Shown here: positions 28,420 through 37,113 of the stretch, in pieces
Layout: each line of letters begins with the position of its first letter
Position numbering within the stretch: the stretch's first letter is position 1
Source: Korobacter sp963758505
GTDB lineage: Bacteria; Acidobacteriota; Terriglobia; Terriglobales; Acidobacteriaceae
Assembly (NCBI GenBank): GCA_963758505.1
Contig: CAVWVJ010000003.1
Coordinates: forward strand, 1,860,001-1,924,000
Direction: 5' to 3'
DNA length: 64,000 bases
The notes under the pieces: model-generated
What the model saw: only the letters and a program-made list of their open reading frames with translations
What the model was told of the DNA's origin: nothing
The model's database searches: none
Position numbers and translations under genes: made by a program

Positions 28420-30882
28420 GTGTCAACCGCAACCATGAACGTAGCAAGCGAGAAGCAGGAACGGATCCTCGACGCCTTCCGCCGGTGGGGACACCTGCAG
28501 GCTAACATCGATCCTCTGGGCCATTTCAAGCCCGTGGCGCATCCCGACCTCGACTTCCCGGAAGATGAGGCGGAGTTTGCCCGGAAGATTTACTGCGGCA
28601 CCATCGGCGTGGAGTTCATGCACATCGCCGATCCGGAAAAGCGCCGCTGGATCCAGGAGAAGTTTGAGTCGGAGCCCGCGCCGGTCGACCAGCAGCGCAT
28701 TCTGGATGGTCTTGTGCGAGCCGATCTTTTCGAGCAGATGCTGCAGTCGCGCTACATCGGCACCAAGCGCTATTCGCTCGAAGGCAATACTTCGCTGATC
28801 CCGCTGTTACACGAAATCCTGGATACCGCCGCGGAGCAGGGAGCGGAGCAGTCGGTGATGGCGATGAGCCATCGCGGGCGGCTGAATGTGATCGTGAACG
28901 TGGTGCACCGTCCGGCGGCAGAGATTTTTGCCGGCTTCGAAGATGTGGATCCGCGCAGCGTACTGGGCGGCGGAGACGTGAAATACCACATCGGATCGAC
29001 GGGCGATTACACGGCGGCTAACGGTAAGACGGTCCACATCCACCTGGCTTCGAATCCCAGCCACCTGGAGGCAGTGAACCCGGTGGCCGCGGGTCGCGTG
29101 CGCGCCAAGCAGCAGCGCATTGGCGAAGGCGGATACGAGAAGGTGGTGCCGCTCATCATGCACGGGGATACCGCTTTCGCGGGCCAGGGGATCGTTGCGG
29201 AAACGCTGAATCTCGAGCACCTTCCCGGCTTCGATATCGGCGGTACCGTGCACGTGATCGCGAACAACCTCATTGGGTTCACGGCAAATCCGCGGGAGGC
29301 CTATTCGTCGCGCTATTCGTCCGATGTTGCGAAGCGGCTGCCGATGCCGATTATCCATGTCAATGCCGAAGATCCGGATGCAGTCGCACGCGTCGGCCGT
29401 ATTGCCATGGAATACCGGAACCGGTTCGCCAGCGATGTGCTCGTCGACCTCATCGGCTATCGCCGCCACGGACACAGCGAGGTGGACGATCCGACGATCA
29501 CCCAGCCGATCGTCTATCGCAAGATCAAAGACATGCCGCTGATCTCGGAGTCGTACGCGGCAAGGATCGGCGCGGATACGAAAGAACTCGCGGCCACGGT
29601 GCAGGCGGAGTGGGATGCGGCGCAAAAAGAAGGCCGCGCCATGCAGAAGAAGCCTTCGATGCGCGATCTGCCCGCGTATTGGAACGCCTTCAAAGGCGGC
29701 CCGTACAACCCGTCCTACGAAGTAGACACGGGCCTGAGCGCGGAAGAGTTGCTGAAGATCACCGAGGGAATTACCAGCTACCCGGAAGACTTTCACATTC
29801 ATCCGAAGGTGCAGAAACTGCTCGAGCAGCGGCGCGAAATGGGCGAAGGGAAGAAACCGCTCGATTACGGCATGGCGGAAGCGCTGGCCTTCGGATCCTT
29901 GGTGAAGGCGGGCGTGCCGGTCCGCATGAGCGGACAGGATTCCAGGCGCGGCACCTTCAACCAGCGGCACTCGGTGCTCATCGATACCGAAAACGAAAAC
30001 GAGTACATGCCGCTGGCGCACCTGTCGCCGGACCAGGCATGGATCGAGATCTACAACTCGGAGCTTTCTGAAGCCGCGGTAATGGGCTTCGAATACGGCT
30101 TCGCGCGCGACTTTCCCGAAGCGCTGGTCATGTGGGAGGCGCAATTCGGCGATTTCGCCAACGGCGCGCAGATCATCATCGACCAGTTCCTGGTGGCCGG
30201 CGAAGACAAGTGGGACCTGCTCTCCGGGGTCGTCCTGCTGCTGCCGCACGGGCACGAAGGGCAGGGGCCGGAGCACTCCAGCGCGCGTATCGAGCGCTAT
30301 TTGCAACTGTGCGCGCGTGACAATATGCAGGTTTGCCAGCCGTCCAATGCGGCGCAATATTTCCACCTGCTGCGCCGCCAGGCATTGCGCAAGTGGCGCA
30401 AGCCGCTGGTGTGTTTCACGCCAAAAAGCATGTTGCGGCACCCCGAAGCGGTCTCGCCGTTGAGCGACCTGACGCGGCCGCGCTTCGAGCCCGTGGTCCT
30501 CGATCGCGAGGTGCAGAACGCCGAACGCGTGTTGCTGTGCAGCGGCAAGATCGGTCACGAGTTGAAGATGGAGCGCCGCCGTCGCAAGGACGAGTCGACT
30601 GCCATTCTCCTGCTTGACCAGATCTATCCATTCCCCGAAAGCGAATTGGAAGAAGCGCTGGGCCAGCACCCGAAAGCCCGCGACTTTGTCTGGGTCCAGG
30701 AAGAACCGGCCAATATGGGTGCGCTGTCGTTCGTGGAGCCGCGCTTGCACCGGCTGCTCGGTCCAGGCGTCCGGACGATCAAGCGGGCGGCCAGTGCCAC
30801 CCCCGCCACAGGCTCTCACAAGGCTCACGAACTGGAGCAAAAAACGCTGTTGAACATGGCATTTACGATGGTAAAACGCTAG
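28420..30882 (+). CDS. sucA: 2-oxoglutarate dehydrogenase E1 component
   Basis: 820 residues. The thiamine-diphosphate-dependent E1o decarboxylates 2-oxoglutarate and passes the succinyl group to the lipoyl arm of E2. Conserved E1o blocks are visible: M-A-M-S-H-R-G-R-L-N, H-L-A-S-N-P-S-H-L-E-A-V-N-P, H-G-D-T-A-F-A-G-Q-G, and G-Y-R-R-H-G-H-S-E. The C-terminal transketolase-like half has S-G-Q-D-S-R-R-G-T-F and P-K-S-M-L-R-H-P. It is about 110 residues shorter than the Escherichia coli enzyme because the N-terminal E2-binding extension is reduced. Start GTG 28420 has AAGGGAG nine bases upstream; ATG 28435 is possible. sucB is not in the window. A terminator follows. Confidence 0.95.
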   Translation: MSTATMNVASEKQERILDAFRRWGHLQANIDPLGHFKPVAHPDLDFPEDEAEFARKIYCGTIGVEFMHIADPEKRRWIQEKFESEPAPVDQQRILDGLVRADLFEQMLQSRYIGTKRYSLEGNTSLIPLLHEILDTAAEQGAEQSVMAMSHRGRLNVIVNVVHRPAAEIFAGFEDVDPRSVLGGGDVKYHIGSTGDYTAANGKTVHIHLASNPSHLEAVNPVAAGRVRAKQQRIGEGGYEKVVPLIMHGDTAFAGQGIVAETLNLEHLPGFDIGGTVHVIANNLIGFTANPREAYSSRYSSDVAKRLPMPIIHVNAEDPDAVARVGRIAMEYRNRFASDVLVDLIGYRRHGHSEVDDPTITQPIVYRKIKDMPLISESYAARIGADTKELAATVQAEWDAAQKEGRAMQKKPSMRDLPAYWNAFKGGPYNPSYEVDTGLSAEELLKITEGITSYPEDFHIHPKVQKLLEQRREMGEGKKPLDYGMAEALAFGSLVKAGVPVRMSGQDSRRGTFNQRHSVLIDTENENEYMPLAHLSPDQAWIEIYNSELSEAAVMGFEYGFARDFPEALVMWEAQFGDFANGAQIIIDQFLVAGEDKWDLLSGVVLLLPHGHEGQGPEHSSARIERYLQLCARDNMQVCQPSNAAQYFHLLRRQALRKWRKPLVCFTPKSMLRHPEAVSPLSDLTRPRFEPVVLDREVQNAERVLLCSGKIGHELKMERRRRKDESTAILLLDQIYPFPESELEEALGQHPKARDFVWVQEEPANMGALSFVEPRLHRLLGPGVRTIKRAASATPATGSHKAHELEQKTLLNMAFTMVKR

Positions 30883-30906
30883 TTTTTGGTCGAAATTGCA
30901 CCCCGA

Positions 30907-30934
30907 AAGCCGCGCTCTAAGGCGCGGCTTTTCC
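30907..30934 (+). terminator. Rho-independent terminator after sucA
   Basis: A 9-bp perfect stem, AAGCCGCGC with GCGCGGCTT, six-base loop, then TTTTCC, starting 24 bases after the sucA stop. Confidence 0.88.
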
Positions 30935-31150
30935 ATTTCAGGGCCTGCCACGGGTTGCCCCGGGAGCATACGAAATATGAAATTTAGGAGGTACACTCGA
31001 CCGGCTTATAGATTCCCGTATTTATTTGTAAAAGTCGTCCGTATGCTGCTGAAAACAAAAGGGCTACTTTGGTTATTCTCGTGCAGTGACTCTATCCAGG
31101 TATTGAGCTCGAATTCCGTCAGTGCCTACCTAGAAGCGGAGAGAGACTGA

Positions 31151-34100
31151 ATGATTACAAATTTAAAGAAACTGTTGACCTTGGGACTCCTGATCGCCCT
31201 GGCCTCGGTGTTTGGGTTAGGCCAAGCGATCAGCGGTGACCTGGTCGGAACCGTACGTGACGGTTCCGGTGCCGTGTTGCCGAGCGTCACGGTCGAAGTG
31301 ACGAACCTCGCAACAGGCCTGAAGCAATCTCAGCCCACGACCTCGATTGGTGAATATCACTTCACCAACCTGCCGGTCGGACATTACAAAGTGAGCGTAG
31401 CTGCCAACAACCTCAGCGGCGGCTTCGCGGACGTGGAAGTGCAGTTGAACAAGACGGCGACCGCCAACGTAGTCGCCCAAGTCGCAGGTACCGGTACGAC
31501 CGTGGAAGTTACGGGGCAGACCGAAACCATCGACACCACGACAGCGCAGATCCAGAACACCTACGACCAGAAGCAGCTGCAAGATCTACCGTCCGCTTCG
31601 GTCGGCTTGGGCGTACTGAACCTGTCGCTGCTGGATGCAGGCGTTGCGAGCAGCGGCGCCATCGGCGTGGGCACGGGGCCTTCGGTCTCCGGTCAGCGTC
31701 CGCGCAACAACAACTTCACCGTAGAAGGTGTGGACAACAACAGCAAGTCGGTGACCGGCCCGATCGTCCAGATCCCGAACGATGCGGTGCAGAACTTCAC
31801 CGTGTTGCAGAACCAGTTTTCCCCGGAATTCGGCCACTCGTCCGGCGGCCAGTTCAACCAGACGATCGTCAGCGGCACGAACCAGTTCCACGGCCGCTTG
31901 TATGAATATTTCCAGAACCGCAACTTGAACGCGATCGACGCGCATACGGCTCTCACCGAGACGGGTACGCCTTTCAATCCGCGGTTCGACAACAACCGAT
32001 TTGGTGGACAAATCGGTGGTCCGATCATCAAGGACAAGTTGTTCTTCTTTACCAACAATGAGTACAACCCGCAGGGCTTTGTAACCGGTGGTTACTACAT
32101 CTGCTCACCGACAGCGCTCGGTTATCAGCAGATCGCCGCACTTTCCGCGGCGGGTGTAGGCACCGCGGGTTACGGGATCAACCCGACGAACCTGCAGGTT
32201 TACCAGCAGTACATGGGCACGGCGCCGGCTTCATCGGTAGGCAGCCCGAACTGCCCAGGCAGCCTGGATGCCACGGACAATGCGTGGGTATATCCCGGCA
32301 CGGCGAGCAATCCTTATCCTTCGGCGGCGACCGGCTATCAAATTGGCCAGGTCAACACCAACTCGTCGTACTTCACCAACCAATTCACCACCACAAACGC
32401 GATCGACTACAACATCTCGCAGAGAGATCAGCTGCGTGGCCGCTGGGTTTATCAGAAGAACGATTCCACGGACACTGCCGCTAACCTTCCGAGTTTCTGG
32501 ACCCCAATCCCGGTTCGGAATACGCTGGTCACGATCAGCGAATATCACACCTTCACTCCGAGCCTGACGAACGAGTTCCGGGCGGGCTTCAACCGGAACA
32601 CGCAGTTCTTCACGGTTGGGCCACAAACCTTCCCGGGGTTGAGCGTTTTCCCGAACCTGGTGTTCTTTGACACCTCGGCGCAGCTTGGCCCGGACGGCAA
32701 CGCTCCGCAGTTCGGCATTCAGAACATTTACCAGGCGACGAACAACGTGAGCTGGGTAAAGGGCCACCACAACTTCAAGTTCGGCGTGGAAGGCCGCAAG
32801 TACATCAGCCCCCAGGGCTTCACGCAGCGCGCCCGCGGCGATTACGAATGGAGCTATACCAGTCAGTACCTGTATGACTACGCTCCGGACTACATCGGCG
32901 AGCGTTCGGCGGGCAATACCACCTACTACGGTGACCAGAGCGCCATCTATGCTTACGGCGCCGACCAGTGGAAGGTATCGCAGCACCTGACTCTTGACCT
33001 GGGTGTGCGCTACGAGTTCACCTCGGTTCCGTACTCGGAGCGTCTCCAGACGTTGAACCAGATCGCCAGCGTGCCTGGACTGATCAACTTCAGCGAACCT
33101 CAACCGCAGTACAAGAACTTTGCTCCCCGTATCGGGTTTGCGTACTCGCCGGGCACCTCGGGCGACACGTCGATCCGCGGCGGTTTTGGCATAGCGTATG
33201 ACGTGCTGTTTGACAACCTTGGCTTGCTGACTGTTCCTCCGGAGCTTGGTTCAACCTGCGACGTAGGCAACACGCCCAGCCCAACCTGTTACTACGGTCC
33301 CGGCGGCAGCGGAGCCTTTACGCAATTCCTGGCCAGCGGTGGATTGCCGGCCGGCAATGGCTCGGGCGTGACGATGTTCCCGGACCAGGCATCAGCCGCA
33401 TCAGCGACGGGTGGGTATGTTCCGAACCAGGTGCTGCCGTACACCGAATCCTGGAACTTCGGGATCCAGCACGTCTTCGCCAACAAGTACACGTTGGATG
33501 TCCGTTACGTCGGAACCCGCGGAGTTCACCTGCCGGTGCAAGACCGCATCAACCGTCAGTCGATCGTAAATGCTTCGAACGCTCTGCCTACTTACCTGAC
33601 GGCTCCTTCACAAGCCACGCTCGACGCTCTTCCGAACACCCTGACAGCCCTGTTGGCTGATCGTTCGGCGGGTGGTGAATACGTTCCGGCTTACCTGGCG
33701 AACAACTTCACCTCGAGCATCACCTCTTACCAGCCCTATGGCAACTCGCTGTATCACGGGTTGCAGACGCAGTTCAGCCGCAACTTCACCAACGGCCTGC
33801 AGTTCCAGGCCGCCTGGACCTGGAGCCACGCGTTTGACGATTCAACCGCCGAAGTATTCTCGACGCTGTTGACCCCTCGTCGTCCGCAGGACTTCCAGAA
33901 CGTTCACGCCGACTACGGTACGTCCGCTCTTGACCGCCGCCATCGCGTGACCGTGGAGCTGCTGTACGACTACGCCGGTTTCAAGAACTCGAACTGGTTC
34001 ATGAAGAACGTCGTCTCGAACTGGGAAGTCGCTCCGGTTTACACCTTCCAGTCTCCTGAGTATTGGGATGCGCAGAGTGGTGTTGACTCCAACCTGAACG

Positions 34101-34546
34101 GCGATACGGCGGGCGACCGCACGGTCATCAACCCGGCAGGTATGCCGGGAACGGGATCGGGCGTTACCGCTTTGACGAATACCAATGGCGACGTCGTCGC
34201 GTACCTGGCTAACAACCCGAATGCACAGTACATCCAGGCGGGCGTTGGCGCGTTGGCGACGGGAGCGCGTAACACCGTGGCTCTCCCGCACATCAACAAC
34301 TTCGACCTGACCGCAGTGAAGAGAATCAGTTTGACTGAGCGCTTCAAGTTCGAATTCCAGGCTCAGGCACTGAACGTCTTCAACCACTCGCAATATATCG
34401 GCGGTTACGTCAGCTCGGTTGCCCCGATTGGGTTCACGGCAGTTAACAACTTCGTGGACGTCAGCTCGACAACCTTCAACCAGCCTCAGCTGTTCTTCTC
34501 CAACAATCCGCGAACCATGCAGCTTGTCGGGAAGTTCATCTTCTAA
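31151..34546 (+). CDS. Oar-like TonB-dependent receptor with carboxypeptidase regulatory domain
   Basis: 1131 residues, with GGAGAGAG about five bases before ATG 31151. A signal peptide (L-T-L-G-L-L-I-A-L-A-S-V-F-G-L-G-Q-A) precedes an Ig-like regulatory domain (G-D-L-V-G-T-V-R-D-G-S-G-A-V-L-P). A plug follows with V-S-G-Q-R-P-R-N-N-N-F-T-V-E-G-V-D-N-N, a hallmark of Oar-type receptors. A long barrel ends in M-Q-L-V-G-K-F-I-F, a typical outer-membrane C-terminal signature. The substrate is unknown. Codon use is strongly biased to AAC/GGC/ACC, consistent with high expression. It is flanked by its own leader and a double terminator. Confidence 0.92.
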   Translation: MITNLKKLLTLGLLIALASVFGLGQAISGDLVGTVRDGSGAVLPSVTVEVTNLATGLKQSQPTTSIGEYHFTNLPVGHYKVSVAANNLSGGFADVEVQLNKTATANVVAQVAGTGTTVEVTGQTETIDTTTAQIQNTYDQKQLQDLPSASVGLGVLNLSLLDAGVASSGAIGVGTGPSVSGQRPRNNNFTVEGVDNNSKSVTGPIVQIPNDAVQNFTVLQNQFSPEFGHSSGGQFNQTIVSGTNQFHGRLYEYFQNRNLNAIDAHTALTETGTPFNPRFDNNRFGGQIGGPIIKDKLFFFTNNEYNPQGFVTGGYYICSPTALGYQQIAALSAAGVGTAGYGINPTNLQVYQQYMGTAPASSVGSPNCPGSLDATDNAWVYPGTASNPYPSAATGYQIGQVNTNSSYFTNQFTTTNAIDYNISQRDQLRGRWVYQKNDSTDTAANLPSFWTPIPVRNTLVTISEYHTFTPSLTNEFRAGFNRNTQFFTVGPQTFPGLSVFPNLVFFDTSAQLGPDGNAPQFGIQNIYQATNNVSWVKGHHNFKFGVEGRKYISPQGFTQRARGDYEWSYTSQYLYDYAPDYIGERSAGNTTYYGDQSAIYAYGADQWKVSQHLTLDLGVRYEFTSVPYSERLQTLNQIASVPGLINFSEPQPQYKNFAPRIGFAYSPGTSGDTSIRGGFGIAYDVLFDNLGLLTVPPELGSTCDVGNTPSPTCYYGPGGSGAFTQFLASGGLPAGNGSGVTMFPDQASAASATGGYVPNQVLPYTESWNFGIQHVFANKYTLDVRYVGTRGVHLPVQDRINRQSIVNASNALPTYLTAPSQATLDALPNTLTALLADRSAGGEYVPAYLANNFTSSITSYQPYGNSLYHGLQTQFSRNFTNGLQFQAAWTWSHAFDDSTAEVFSTLLTPRRPQDFQNVHADYGTSALDRRHRVTVELLYDYAGFKNSNWFMKNVVSNWEVAPVYTFQSPEYWDAQSGVDSNLNGDTAGDRTVINPAGMPGTGSGVTALTNTNGDVVAYLANNPNAQYIQAGVGALATGARNTVALPHINNFDLTAVKRISLTERFKFEFQAQALNVFNHSQYIGGYVSSVAPIGFTAVNNFVDVSSTTFNQPQLFFSNNPRTMQLVGKFIF

Positions 34547-34560
34547 GTTGAGTAACTCCT

Positions 34561-34616
34561 CAGGAGAGGAAACTCTCCTGAACTTCGGGCCCGCCTTAAC
34601 GGCGGGCCTTTTTCTT
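34561..34616 (+). terminator. Tandem hairpin terminator (likely bidirectional)
   Basis: Two hairpins follow the receptor stop codon. The first, 34561-34580, is CAGGAGAG-GAAA-CTCTCCTG, a perfect stem capped by a GNRA-type tetraloop. The second, 34588-34608, is GGCCCGCC/GGCGGGCC followed by TTTTTC. The region lies between convergent genes and may stop transcription from both sides. Confidence 0.88.
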
Positions 34617-34652
34617 TTTGTGCAATAAAACCGAAGCAGGTCGGAGAGGGGG

Positions 34653-36662
34653 CTACTGGTTGAGCGCTCTGCGGATCAGCTGCACGAGGGCGGAAGGCTT
34701 AAAAGGACGCACGATGCGCTCGGTCGTATTCCCATCGGGCAACGGCGTCGCGGCGGCCTCCGGGCTCACCAGCAGGAAGACTTCGGGCCGGCTGGCGTCA
34801 GGGCCGCGACGCAGGCTCTGAAGAACGCCGGCGGCGCCTTCTGGCGGCAGCCCATCGATGACGATGGTACGCGGGGCGACGCTATGATCGATCGCGGCGA
34901 GCTCCCGGATGCCGTCTGCAACGTCGTAGTACATATCCACCGAGTATCCACGCATCTCCAGAAGATGCCGCAAAGGCGCGGAGATGGCTGCGTCGGCGCA
35001 GACAATGGCGACATCAATACGTGCATCTTCGGTGCCGGTGAGGGACGAAAACACTCGCCGGCCTCCCGCCGCCTTTGCCTTGTAGAGCGCCTCGTCAGAA
35101 AGACGGTAGAGCGAGTGCAGATCCTTGCCTTCTGCCGGAAACTCCGCCACCCCTGCGCTGAAGGAAACGCGGAACCGGGTACCCGGGCTGGGCTCGAATT
35201 CATGATCCTCCAGCCGTTCCAGGACTTCGGCAATGCGTTCGATGGCAGCCGCGCGCCGCATGGCAAACATGGCAATCACGAACTCCTCGCCTCCCCAGCG
35301 AGCCACCACGTCCTCGCTGCGAAACGATTGCCGTAACAATCCGCCGAGGAACTGCAAGACGTCGTCGCCAGCCTGGTGGCCGTAGGTATCGTTGACCCGT
35401 TTGAACTTATCGAGATCGACGACCGCGACGGAAACGGGCAAACCATGTCGCTCGGCGAGGCGCAGATAGTTCGCAATCACGACGCTGGAACTTCTGCGGT
35501 TGCGGACGCTGGTGAGCTGATCGTAGTCCGACAAATTACGGTAAAGGCGGTCGCGGTCCAGACGGTTGCGGACGCGGGTCGTGAGCTCCAGCTCGATAAT
35601 CGGCTTGGGAACGAAATCGTCCGCGCCGGCCGAGAAAATGCTGGTCACGGTCTGCGCGTCACTGTTTACGCTAAGAAACAGGATGGGCATCCGATTCCAC
35701 TGCGGATCATTGCGGACAGCGCGGCAGACCTCCAGCCCGGAGAAGTTCGGCATCTCGAGATCGAGGATCACCAGGTCAGGAGCGTTTTCCTCCAGGGCAT
35801 TCCAGAAGAGGCGCGGGTCCGAAATGGAAGTAACGCGGATCGAATGCTTTTCCAGCATTGCCTTGATGGCGTTGAGTACTTCGGCATCATCATCGACGGT
35901 GAGCACCTTGAAATGCGCGGTCTGGAGATCGAGCAGGTGTTCGCAGGTATCGACGATTTCGCTCACCGGGACATTGTTCGGGAGAAATCCATGGGCTCCG
36001 ATTTGCGCCGCCGTCACGCGATCTTCAAAGGTATCGACCGAGGTGAGGGCGAGGACCTGCATGGGAGAGCGGGACATGAGGAAGTCGCGGACCTGTCCGG
36101 CATATTCGTTGCTGATCGCGTGACCCGTCATCTCGACGGAGGCGAGGTTGAAGACGACGATGTCGAATTCCGCCTCGTGAAGCGCTTGGCGCGCGGAGGG
36201 AAAATCGGTGACGATGCGCGGGTCGATGCCCCGCTTTTCCGCGTTGGCGAAGATTGCCTGCGCGACTTCTTCGTTGTTCTCGACGATCAGAAGCCGCCGC
36301 CGCCGTTCCGGTGGAAGAGCATCGACGCTGATATGAAAGAACTCGATCAGGACCCGTAGGCGGCTGGTCAGGAGCGGGATATTCGCAGCGAGCAGTTCAC
36401 TGGGAGAGTTGTCTCTCAGGAAGTATTCGATCTCGCGCGCCACCCCAGTGCCTTCGGAGAGGCCGAACATGCCGAGAGACCCCGCGAGTTTGTGTGCGTC
36501 CGAGCACGCCTGCTCCCGAAGCGCCTGGTCCGATGCGGATTCCGGAAGGCGGCGGCAGAACTCATCGATGGTGTCCATGCGTTGCAACAGCACGTCGCGG
36601 TTCTTGTTCCATACTGCCGCAAGCATGGCCTTCGTCTGTTGGATGGAACTGGAATCGGACAT
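34653..36662 (-). CDS. Hpt-REC-REC-GGDEF protein with REC-like C-terminus (PleD-like)
   Basis: 669 residues from the ATG at the complement of 36660-36662, the first start that leads directly into a fold. The order is: Hpt domain (histidine 57 in A-H-K-L-A-G-S-L); degenerate receiver (phospho-Asp replaced by Asn in V-V-F-N-L, switch lysine replaced in F-L-P-N-N); intact receiver (V-I-L-D-L-E-M-P and F-V-P-K-P); GGDEF domain with active G-G-E-E-F (457-461) and inhibitory R-S-E-D five residues before it; and a C-terminal receiver-like module (I-V-I-D-G-L-P). It should make c-di-GMP under phosphorelay control. It starts four bases after the stop of the receiver gene and is the last of four signalling genes. 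Confidence 0.9.
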   Translation of the reverse strand: MSDSSSIQQTKAMLAAVWNKNRDVLLQRMDTIDEFCRRLPESASDQALREQACSDAHKLAGSLGMFGLSEGTGVAREIEYFLRDNSPSELLAANIPLLTSRLRVLIEFFHISVDALPPERRRRLLIVENNEEVAQAIFANAEKRGIDPRIVTDFPSARQALHEAEFDIVVFNLASVEMTGHAISNEYAGQVRDFLMSRSPMQVLALTSVDTFEDRVTAAQIGAHGFLPNNVPVSEIVDTCEHLLDLQTAHFKVLTVDDDAEVLNAIKAMLEKHSIRVTSISDPRLFWNALEENAPDLVILDLEMPNFSGLEVCRAVRNDPQWNRMPILFLSVNSDAQTVTSIFSAGADDFVPKPIIELELTTRVRNRLDRDRLYRNLSDYDQLTSVRNRRSSSVVIANYLRLAERHGLPVSVAVVDLDKFKRVNDTYGHQAGDDVLQFLGGLLRQSFRSEDVVARWGGEEFVIAMFAMRRAAAIERIAEVLERLEDHEFEPSPGTRFRVSFSAGVAEFPAEGKDLHSLYRLSDEALYKAKAAGGRRVFSSLTGTEDARIDVAIVCADAAISAPLRHLLEMRGYSVDMYYDVADGIRELAAIDHSVAPRTIVIDGLPPEGAAGVLQSLRRGPDASRPEVFLLVSPEAAATPLPDGNTTERIVRPFKPSALVQLIRRALNQ

Positions 36663-36666
36663 TAGG

Positions 36667-37044
36667 TTACTTTGGCCAGCCAAGCGCGTCGGCGAGGTCA
36701 GACGACAAGGTGAGCGGATCAAATGGTTTCGACAGAACCGCGGCGGCCCCGAGACTGGCGAAGCGGGCGCGCTCACCGGGCTGCACTTTGGCGGTGAGAA
36801 ACACGATAGGGATATGGGCGGTAGAGGCTTGCGACTGGAGCTTGCGCAATGTGGTCGGGCCATCCATATCAGGCATCATGACATCGAGGAGGATGGCGTC
36901 GGGCTGCCGATCCGCGGCGATGATGAGGGCAGAAGTGCCAGACGCCGTCGTCAGCACTTCGTACCCGCCGATGGTCTCGAGGCTGAGGGCAGCGACCTCA
37001 CGAATGTCGTCCTCGTCGTCAACGATCAAAACTTTCTTAGGCAT
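36667..37044 (-). CDS. Receiver-only response regulator
   Basis: 125 residues, one REC domain: acidic V-D-D-E-D near residues 8-12, phospho-acceptor D54 in I-L-L-D-V-M-M-P, switch T in V-F-L-T-A-K, and the lysine in L-S-K-P-F-D. It is placed between the CHASE3 kinase gene (69 bases upstream) and the Hpt-REC-REC-GGDEF gene (4 bases downstream). It most likely carries phosphate between the kinase and the Hpt domain of that protein (inference from order and domains). Confidence 0.9.
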   Translation of the reverse strand: MPKKVLIVDDEDDIREVAALSLETIGGYEVLTTASGTSALIIAADRQPDAILLDVMMPDMDGPTTLRKLQSQASTAHIPIVFLTAKVQPGERARFASLGAAAVLSKPFDPLTLSSDLADALGWPK

Positions 37045-37113
37045 CCGTGTTCCTGGTAATGCGCATGGTCAACGGAAGCGATCGAGCATCACTTCCGAAA
37101 AACGTTTGCTGTC